From Phytophthora quininea (taxonomy: Eukaryota; Oomycota; Peronosporomycetes; Peronosporales; Peronosporaceae): DNA of 26,711 nucleotides. The stretch's first letter is position 1, and every line of letters starts with the position of its first letter. Location of the stretch: positions 1-26,711 of the forward strand of contig JAAVTG010000153.1 in NCBI GenBank assembly GCA_011947345.1. Direction: 5' to 3'. Shown here in pieces: positions 18,794 to 26,711 of the stretch. Both the position numbers and the translations under genes were made by a program. The notes beneath the pieces were generated by a model. That model did no database searches and had not been told where the DNA came from. It saw nothing but the letters and a program-made list of their open reading frames with translations.

Positions 18794-21700
18794 ATGCGGC
18801 AGTGGGCGCTTCCCTGGCTGGGTGTCTACGTCCTGCTGCTTCTATCCTCTGCCGGCTGCATTTATGGAGACGAAAGTGCTGTCGACGTTGTGGATCTCGT
18901 CGATGACAGTCCTGTAACATCCACCGACAGTGCGTTGCCATCATTTTTCAGAGATGTTACATCATTATAACATTGTTCATTTTCCCTTTTAGACGATGCC
19001 AAGAAGTCCCGCAGTTTCGTGGAGCCAGCACATGGCTCTGCCACTGAGCTGACGCTGACGACGTACCTGACCGACGCTGCGCATCTGCACTATGTTGTGC
19101 TCCTTACGGGCCACACGCCGCTGGATGCTGCGGCAATTAAATCTGCAGCGGAACAATGTCGGCAGCAGGTCTCCCAAGAAGTTCAACTTCCAGTAAACCC
19201 AACCACGCGACGCTTACCGGGGAGGAGCAATGCAGTAGAACCTATAAGAGCTGTGTCAGCCGTGGAAGCCAATACAGTGACGGTGCAGACGGCTGAGAAG
19301 GTGGTCACAGCGGTGGAAAATTTAAAGCCCAACACGAGCTACGATGTGTACTTCGTGGCGGAGGTGATCGGCAGCAACGGTGTATTTGGGCCGGTGCAGT
19401 CAGTGCTGCAGTCGTTGACACATCCTGAGCCACCAGTTGTGGAAATTACTTCTGTGCGGCCAGCAAATGCTTCTTCAGATACTGTAGTGATGAATGCTAC
19501 GTTTACGGCACCTGGAAATGTGTATTTTGCTTTGGTTCCGAGTGGGAAAGAAGACAGCGACCTGGTGATTTCGCGCGAGGATCTTGTTGCGAACCGCAGC
19601 ACTGGTGTGAGCGGGACAGTGGGTCAAGTTGCATTTGCAGTGCAAACAGCAGCGATGGGAACCGGTACTTTTGATTTTCAGAAAATTGTGACGAATTTGT
19701 CGCCAGCCACAATGTACGATGTTTTCATGATGACAGAAGCGCCTGGGTATGGAGAAGTTCGCAGCGAGGTTATTCGCAAGCCACGGGCTGTTCGCACACA
19801 CGCGTTGGCTCCGGAGTTGACTTCTATGAAGTGCTCGCCGCTAAATGCAAGCGCGACAGCGCTGGTGGTGTCTTACCAATTTGAAATCGATCGTAACGAT
19901 CTCCAACGTGTCGCCCTCGAAACGTTGTCGTACTTTTCGTATGACTTCCATTACGAGGTGACTGCATTATCTGATGACTCGCAAGATAAGGCTTCAGACA
20001 TGAGTTCGGCAACAGCAGTGGGGAGAGTTAAGGGAGTGTAGGCGATATCAGCGCGTTAAAGCCCGCCGCCGGTCGAGGGATATTCTCTACACGCAACTTC
20101 TCGACTGTGGAAGAGTTCCGTGCAAGTCTGAAGGAAACACATCGTGCCAATATATCTGGACTAAAAAGCGGTACGTTGTACAAGGTAAACTTGCGTGTGG
20201 AGACTGCAGGGAGCCAGGGTTTATTTGGTCTCCGTGAACTCACAGCACAAGCTACGACCCATCAGGAAGCACCCACCATTCTCGGTGCTGCTCCGCAATC
20301 CACGAACAAAAGTGTTAGTTCACTTACCCTGACGGTGGAACTGGCTCGACCAACAGGAAATATTCACTACCTCATATCCCGTAACAATGAACCTGCGCTC
20401 AGTCTCCGCAGCGTGTTTCAGCAAGCCACAAGCATGGAAAATCTCCAAAATCTCATACGAGACCGATTACCTCGAGACTCAGAAAATGGTGCCTATCAAA
20501 TCGGTGTTTTCCAGTTTTTGTCAAACAACGAGAGTACCGGAGCTGTTAATTCCAGTCGGATTACCGACAGAAGAAACCCTGTTGGTGACGGTGATGTTGC
20601 CGCATTCAAGCAGGAGTTTGAAATTGCAGGTCTCATGGATGCAACGTCGTATTCTATTGCACTGTTGCCAGAGACATCTAAAAGCTTTGGACTTTTTGGA
20701 AGAGCCTTCAGCACATTACTAGAGGCCGCGACAAACGAGCATGCCTCCCAAGTTGAGTTACGCTCTGTTGAGCCACTTCTGGGTGACGTCTCCGGCATCC
20801 AGCTGGAAGTTAACATGTCGAAGCCGCAGGACGTTCTTTTCATGTGCTTATCTCAGCATGATGACACAGTCTCCACCGAAAATATGGAGCAATGTCGTGA
20901 GGTCGAAGAAAGAAGCAGCTTCGAGTTCTCGCGGGGATCACAAAACATTTTCACCTTCAACATCGGCAACCTCACTGAAGACACACCGTACACTGTCAGT
21001 ATGTATGCAGAAAATGCTCGGCGCAATGGCGTTTTCAGCAATCGCAGCAAAGTGGTTCCTGTCCGAACCCACAAAAATGCACCGAGCATTATCGATTTAT
21101 CGGCTCAACCCGTTCCAGCTACCACATCCCAAGTCGCAGCGAACGTAATGGTAGAATCGAATTCTCCCTGCTTGCTGCACTATGCTATTCGTGAGACGGT
21201 CGACGCTGTGGAAACTGGAAAAGAAGAACATTCGCCTGTGGATGCTGCAACAATTACGAAATACTCGACGGAAAGTAACACCCGCTTTCAGCAGCAGAGG
21301 ATTCCTTCATCATCTTCCTCTTCTGTCTTCGTCAAGGGTGGAAACATCTTTACAGACTCCAATTTAACAAATGGCTTCACAATCGAGGACCTTAATGCGA
21401 ACACAACGTACGAACTCTTTGTCGTCACGGAAACAAGCCGCGACGGTAACAGCAGTGGCGTTTTCGGAGAGCCAACCCTGTGTAACGTCACGACACATGC
21501 ACCAGCACCCAAGATTTCGCTTGCAACCGTAGATCCTGTACCAGGAAGCATCGATAGCGTCTTTATCTCGGCAAACCTGTCTCATCCAGGCGTGGTGCAC
21601 TATTTTCTTACTGATGTGGACTTTGCCGACCCTGCGGTAATTAGCCACGGTGATCAAAACTACACGCCACACGAACTCCGAGGACAGTTCACGATACTGG

Positions 21701-24700
21701 AGAATCACATTTTGATGGAAGTAATTAATGGCACAAACGACACTCGGCCCACAGACCCGCCAGTGTTTGTCCATAATATCACGGTGGGTGGGCTTAAGTC
21801 TGGCGCTACTTACCATGTATCTCTTACGACGGAAACGAACGGTAGTGGCGGCGTCTTCGGCGAATTTCCACCTCCAGTGCTTGTGAACACGAATCTCGGC
21901 CCGCCTACGCTTATTCCCGAAAAATTGTCAGTGCACGCAGTGGCTGGATCGAGTTCGTCCTTATCGATAGACTTTCAATTGGATCGCTTTGGTGAAGTGC
22001 ACTACGCGCTGTTTTTCCGAGGGCTCATACACGATCGGAGTCAATCTGCTAACGCTTCTCAAGCCCAGATTTCAACGAACGAAGACAAAAACCTATCTGC
22101 ACCCGTCTGGCCTCCACCCATTAGCACGTTTGATCTTTCTCATCTAAACGGGTCTGTGCTTAAAGCGGCTAGCTTCGAAGAACTAGGTGTCGGCGTCTGG
22201 GTGAACGATACTATCTCGGTGTCAAGAGAAGATATCACACGAGATAAAACTGCACACAAGGAGATCGACAAATTGCCGCCCAACGCACTATTTGATGTGT
22301 GCTTAGTCACTGAGACCGCTGCTAGCGGCGGCATTTTGGGATGGCCCGCGTCAGGGAATGTTGATGCGTGCCATCGAGTTGCTACTCACGCCGACTACAC
22401 GAATCAGTCAGTGATGCTTGACGAGATCGCCGTGAGTCCTTTGGACGGGCGTACGGATGGTATTCACGTTACTCTTAATGTGTCCAAACTGCTGAAAGCC
22501 CCACAAGTTACAGGTGGAATTGGCAGCAATGTACTGGACCGGTTTTCCGAGGCTACGGGCAGAATACCCTACTTTATTCTGTTCGATACAAAATTGAAAC
22601 ATGGTCGAGACCTGGTAGGATCCTCATTTGTTTCCCATCGAGGAGAGGTCACGCATGCTTTCAAAGAAGCAACAACAGGACGTGGTGATGGCGTTATTGC
22701 TGCCGGGATGCTGACAAATATTACGGCCGAAAACGCTACTGCACTCCAGATTAAACAGGACGTGTTCGGACTGCACGCAAACCACGAATATCTGCTCTTT
22801 TTGCGTACGAGACTAGTGGTAGCGATGGAGTGTTCACGCGAGTCAATCCACACAAGAACCGAAGTAACGAGTCACGCTCTGAAAACGATGGGATCCTGGT
22901 AAAGACGCACGAAGAGCCCCCGCATCTCGAAGGCAAAAGCGCACCCAACTTTTGGCTCTTCTTCAATGGTTTCTGTCAAGTTTGACGTAGCTTGCGATTC
23001 GTGCACGAGTGTGCTAATTTACTTGCTGATTTTCCCTGACCAGTGCAAAACGCCGATTTCCGTAGTCGATGCGTTGCATCTTGATCGATTCTCGACAGTG
23101 GAAAGAAACTTTACCGTTGCAACAAAAGGTGGCAAGGGTGACTGCAAAACACCTCTAGTGCAGAAGCGTGTGGAGCTTGAAATGTCTGAGAGGCAGCACC
23201 ACCGGAATGATATCGAAGAAGAACTTGGAGATGACGGAATCCTTGCTCCAAATTCCAGCTACTTTGTGTTGCTTGCGACCGAAACAGTTGGATCTCAAGG
23301 CGTGCTAAGCAAGAAATTCCAAGATCCACTGCGCGTTCGAACTCACGCTCTTGCACCAAAGTTCACCGAAATTCAGTTAGAGCCTCGCGTAGGCTCAACC
23401 ACCGAGCTCGTTCTGAAAGTTGCTCTGGACCGCCCCAGTGAAGTGCACTACATGCTCGGAGCATCGAGTAACGTGGACTTTAGCGTTACATCTCCGCACA
23501 ATATAAGCAGCAAGAGCACATCTGACAATCGCCGCGGCCACGATAAGAGCGTGCACGATTATCCACATGATGTGGTACGAATGCGACGTACCGTGACGTA
23601 TTCGGGAGGACAGCACATCGAATTGCTGGACTATTTGCCACCGGGCACACGCTTCAACTTGTTCATCGTATCCGAAGCGCTACCAGCTGATCACGGTGTG
23701 TACGGGGCCATCGGTGAAGTTCGAGATGTCTCGACGTTTGCGAACGCCCCCATTCTGTTGGCTCATGCAGCATACCCCACACCAGGCACCACTCGAGCGC
23801 TCACCGTCGGCTTTCGGATGGATGCTCCAGGTATTGTATATTTTTCTGTCGTGGCGGTGCAACCGTGGAGTACTGCGCACCATGTCGCTAAGGGCAGCGA
23901 TCGCTACGGAAATCGTTTGGCTCTGGAGGACCGGCTTGTAGCGCAAAAAGCTTTGAGGTGGACGAAATGAGCATGGAAAGTGAGCATGACAGCGGGTGGA
24001 AAGAACAAATACTCGAAGTACCGCAGACCGAGCTCAACTACACAGTGCATCTCGTCACGGAGACCAAAGACAGCGGCGGTATCTACGGTACGGTGGCCTC
24101 ACATGCAGGTGTGCGTGCTCATTCGGAGGCACCTGAAATCTTGGATGTGTTCGTGACACCCACAGACGCTCGAGTCGATGCGCTTACGGTGAATGTCACG
24201 CTCAGCGATCGTGGTCACGTGCACTATATTGCTCTTCCTAGCGGGCGTGCTCTGTCCCCACCGTCAGATGACACGCCGCAACACTCGACGGAGCTTGCGA
24301 TACTTGCAAGCGGCAGTGTGGATATCAACGAGACTGCGGGGAACGACCAAAAGCAGGCTTTGTCATTACCGGACTCACTGAAGGCAAGGCCTACGACCTC
24401 TACTTCCGCTCCGAGACGCTCGGGAGCTTTGGCGTATTCGGCGCCTGGACACGTGACGCCGTTACGACTCGAACGCATGGACTGCCCCCAGATGTGCTTC
24501 CCGATGCAGTCGGGTGCAATTTGCTACCGACGTGCGAGCAGCGCGGTCGTAAACCGGTACGTTGATGTGTTTCTCTGAATTCATTGCGAGTGTATCTTGA
24601 TTGTTGTTGCTCGTGCCCTTCAGTGTTCGCGCAAAGCCAATGTGTGTGGTGACTGTTTAGATGGTTACAGCACCGCAAGCGACGAAGAATCGGCTGATGG

Positions 24701-24761
24701 CAACAACGCCGCGTGCGTAAAGCTGCCGACCACGAATAAAGGCGAGGCCATTTGTCCTTAA
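18794..24761 (+). CDS. Giant secreted protein of about 13 FN3-like repeats with C-terminal EGF-like module
   Basis: Starts MRQWALPWLGVYVLLLLSSA, a signal peptide. Introns: 18930-18992 and 24557-24623. Then about 13 repeats of 110-190 residues follow, each with an early strand ending in V-H-Y-like residues (GVVHYFL, GEVHYAL, SEVHYML, GHVHYIA) and a late strand such as YELFVVTETS...GVFG, then an R/T-T-H-x-x-A-P link. This is the layout of an FN3-type beta-sandwich, though sequence identity is low. Many N-glycosylation sites are present. The last exon gives a Cys-rich module (CNLLPTCEQRGRKPC, NVCGDCLDGYSTA, NNAACVKL). Five frame breaks: 20032-20034, 22809, 22944-22946 (two bases missing or one extra), 23945-23949, 24359-24361. 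Repaired length is about 1947 residues. No transmembrane segment is seen before the stop. A cell-surface or matrix role is inferred. The annotated start avoids a TTG upstream at 18779. Confidence 0.8.
18930..18992 (+). other. Intron 1 of FN3-repeat gene (63 nt)
   Basis: Donor GTGCGT, pyrimidine-rich acceptor CCCTTTTAG. It joins the signal-peptide exon (...SPVTSTD) to NDAKKSRSFVEP in frame. Confidence 0.85.
24557..24623 (+). other. Intron 2 of FN3-repeat gene (67 nt)
   Basis: Donor GTACGT after RGRKP, acceptor CCCTTCAG before CSRKANVCGDC. The join completes the Cys-rich module, phase 0. Confidence 0.85.
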
Positions 24762-24782
24762 ACTGCTCGTGCTGGACAACTA

Positions 24783-25274
24783 ATGTTGTTGTACTGTTGT
24801 TCTGGTGGTCCAGGACCACGAGGTGCCAAGATCAAAATCAATGGAGTCAAGCGCAACCCAAAGTTGTCACAGCCAGAGTCAGAGTCTCAGCATGCGTCCA
24901 TGCAAGAGCCACAGCAACAATCAGCATCCAATTTGGGAAATGATCAACCGAAAGCGGCTGAGGAGGAGTCGCAGTCGCCGATTAAACCGGAAGTGGTAGA
25001 TGAGCATGGCCAACAAGAATCAGAGACGCCCTCAGAGCAGCGAGAGGCTGCGCAGCAGACACCACACGACGCAGCCCCAGAAAATGATGCAAAGCAAGAT
25101 AACATCGCGGCGACTTCGTCTCAGTCGACCAGTGACCCCGTACCAAACGACCCCGAGCTTTCCAAGCTACTAGATCTGAATCAGCCCATCTGGACCCATG
25201 AAGCGCTAGAGCAGTCTGAATTGACTGAATTGACGCAAGGCGTGAAACACGTGCCCGAAGGCCCGCCAAAGTAA
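24783..25274 (+). CDS. Acidic Gln/Ser/Pro-rich ORF, probable C-terminal tail of the FN3-repeat gene or separate small gene
   Basis: 163 codons from ATG at 24783: a short Leu/Cys/Gly start, GPRGAKIKINGVKRNPK, then a disordered acidic region rich in Gln, Glu, Ser and Pro, ending LDLNQPIWTHEALEQSELTE and VKHVPEGPPK. It is in the same frame as the Cys-rich exon upstream, separated by a single TAA (24759-24761). A splice could remove that stop: a GC donor at 24742 to the CAG ending 24813 (72 nt, with ACTAATG branch-like sequence), or a GT donor inside the AAC-V codon region (24709) to the AAG ending 24830. Either keeps the frame. If neither is used it is a separate gene of unknown function. Confidence 0.5.
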   Translation: MLLYCCSGGPGPRGAKIKINGVKRNPKLSQPESESQHASMQEPQQQSASNLGNDQPKAAEEESQSPIKPEVVDEHGQQESETPSEQREAAQQTPHDAAPENDAKQDNIAATSSQSTSDPVPNDPELSKLLDLNQPIWTHEALEQSELTELTQGVKHVPEGPPK

Positions 25275-25478
25275 TGAGAAATCGATACATCCAAACAACA
25301 GCATGAAGCAAATCAAAAGCTGCTCCGTTGACCTTCAATCATGGCGGACAAGTTGCTAACAGCGGTGATATCACACCCAGAATCTTGGTTTTGGTAGCTA
25401 CACTTCAGGCCAAACTAGCATGCTGTTGGCTTCATTTCCGGAAATCCTCACAGAACCACACGACTAAGAAACCCACGG

Positions 25479-26503
25479 ATGAAGACGGCAGATAAACTGC
25501 CTATGCAGGCTCCGTCTCAATCTAGACCGGACCTCTTTGTGCAAAAGCTCACGGCGACACCCCAACCGCCAATCCCAGCGGACTTCGCCAACTCTGTTCC
25601 AAGCTGTGCACGGATGTGAAGACCCTCCCCAACAAAGTCGGCCAGCTCCTCCTTTTCCATGTGCTGAACGTCCTGGTGATGATCGTCGCCGCCATCTTTG
25701 CGGTCTTGATGCTGATCAACACGGCACTTGCGCCCTGCTGGTTCGCCACGTGGGTGGTCGTAGTGGTCGTGGTCATGGTGGTGCGACTGCTGGCGTTGGT
25801 CGAGCGAAAGGTGTTGATGTACCTCGGATTTGTGGTGCTATTCGTGCTGTTCCTTGCATTCATGTACTTCTGCGTTTACGAGGCGGCAATCCTCAGCTGC
25901 ATTTACTGTGCGACTTGCGTCGGGTACGTAGTATTCGCTCTGTGCGGTTGTGCTGTGCGTGGCCTCGTGAAGAAAGATGTCCGACTTGCTAGCTTTGCTG
26001 AGGCTGCGGTATCGCTCACAACGGAGGAACCGACGACGCCGGATCCAGATGCGTGCGCAAAACGATTCACATTCCCGAACTGCAATGAGTTGGAGTTCGT
26101 GTCTCCTCATATCACCTTGACGCGTCGAGTATGGTCGCTGGTTTTCTACTACGCGGTCCCCAAGGTCATGGTCGGTTCGGCGAGTGCATTGGTCGTGGTG
26201 GTGGTGGCGATTGAGCCCATCATTGCGATCTGCACACTCGGCAACGATCCTTTCGTCGGCAGTTGGGTCGACGTGCACAATCGCCCGTGGGTTTACATCG
26301 TCGTCTTGCTCTTGCTATGGATGGTCGGGGTATTTGGACTGTTCGTAGTGGCGAAAGTTTCGAACAAGTTGACTTTCTTCGTCTGCGGGGAGTGGCGATG
26401 CGAGCAAACAGCCACCGACCGCCAAGATGAAGACGACATTGAGGCGACGACGCCTTCCACTCCTACTCAAGAACCAACCGCCACCAACTACTCACAAGTT
26501 TGA
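25479..26503 (+). CDS. Six-transmembrane protein of about 341 residues, unknown function
   Basis: The ATG at 25479 gives MKTADKLPMQAPSQSRPDLF, a Pro-rich cytosolic-type N-terminus. One base added to the C pair at 25599-25600 joins ANSVP to KLCTDVKTLPNKVG and the long membrane frame. Likely membrane segments lie at residues about 56-78, 86-107, 111-135, 137-158, 215-250 and 269-294. The second contains a run of seven valines. A 55-residue loop with DPDACAKRFTFPNC lies between segments 4 and 5, and the tail is acidic and Thr/Pro-rich. The repaired length is exactly 342 codons. No transporter or channel signature is recognised. It follows the FN3-repeat gene by about 200 bp in the same direction. 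Confidence 0.7.
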
Positions 26504-26556
26504 CTCGACAGGACACTTTTTTTCTCGTGCTCGGTGACCTTCGATGCTGGAGTTGC

Positions 26557-26579
26557 AACCAGGACACTGAGTCCTGGTT
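26557..26579. repeat. Perfect 9-bp stem hairpin downstream of the membrane-protein gene
   Basis: AACCAGGAC and GTCCTGGTT are separated by ACTGA, 54 bp after the stop codon. It would form a stable hairpin in the 3' UTR. A smaller hairpin TAGCAC/GTGCTA lies at 26684-26698. Confidence 0.6.
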
Positions 26580-26711
26580 ATCGGTAGTCGTTCGAAGCTT
26601 GCAGCAGTGGCTTATAGCAACTAAAACTAAAATAAAAATTGATCGTCATGCCCAACCTTCAGACTATGTTTACTATAAAGCTTTAGCACCAAGTGCTATA
26701 ACACCAACGAA

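Noticed and set aside
22859..22970. An intron joining two FN3 repeats
   Set aside because: No good GT-AG pair restores the frame; frame changes at 22809 and 22944-22946 keep the repeat pattern continuous.
25549..26278. Minus-strand ORFs opposite the six-TM protein
   Set aside because: Thr/His-rich antisense of Val codons; no independent protein character.

Overview
The window looks like nuclear DNA of an oomycete, most likely a Peronosporales species (Phytophthora or a relative). The grounds are short introns (57-70 nt), large intronless genes, Ty3/Gypsy and MULE-type relics between genes, a filamin/EGF-like relic of a type I associate with oomycetes, and small secreted proteins. No bacterial operon structure is visible, and I see no tRNA, rRNA or CRISPR array. 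The organism is inferred; no marker gene is present.

Layout. 1-104: 5' end of a secreted-protein gene on the minus strand, cut by the window edge. 507-1190: broken filamin/EGF-like relic. 1764-3562 (-): GT71 mannosyltransferase with a KPTDKPTE-repeat stem and an 80-bp hairpin just upstream. 3969-9902 (-): full-length ABCA transporter. 10441-12154 (-): six-exon AGC protein kinase. 12178-12575 (-): possible small ORF. 12600-18790: gene-sparse tract of mobile-element pieces (MULE fragment, retroelement-like ORF, Gypsy integrase relic) that also holds exon-like pieces without their own start codons and one small secreted-protein gene (17305-17750, -). 18794-24761 (+): giant secreted protein of about 13 FN3-like repeats ending in a Cys-rich EGF-like module. 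24783-25274 (+): acidic Gln/Ser/Pro-rich ORF, perhaps its C-terminal tail. 25479-26503 (+): six-TM membrane protein.

Main observation. Nearly every gene is split into two to six ORFs, and each split is closed by adding one base, usually in a short homopolymer. I count about 19 single-base deletions and one ambiguous site. After repair the lengths become multiples of three with no internal stop: GT71 599 aa, ABCA 1978 aa, kinase 466 aa, secreted protein 148 aa, membrane protein 341 aa. This points to deletion-biased consensus errors in the assembly rather than pseudogenes, so the gene models here are given as repaired genes.

Functional theme. GT71, the FN3-repeat protein, the filamin/EGF relic and the small secreted proteins all relate to the secretory pathway and cell surface. 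ABCA is a lipid-type membrane transporter and the kinase is a signalling protein. Nothing in the sequence shows that these genes act as one pathway; they look like ordinary neighbours.
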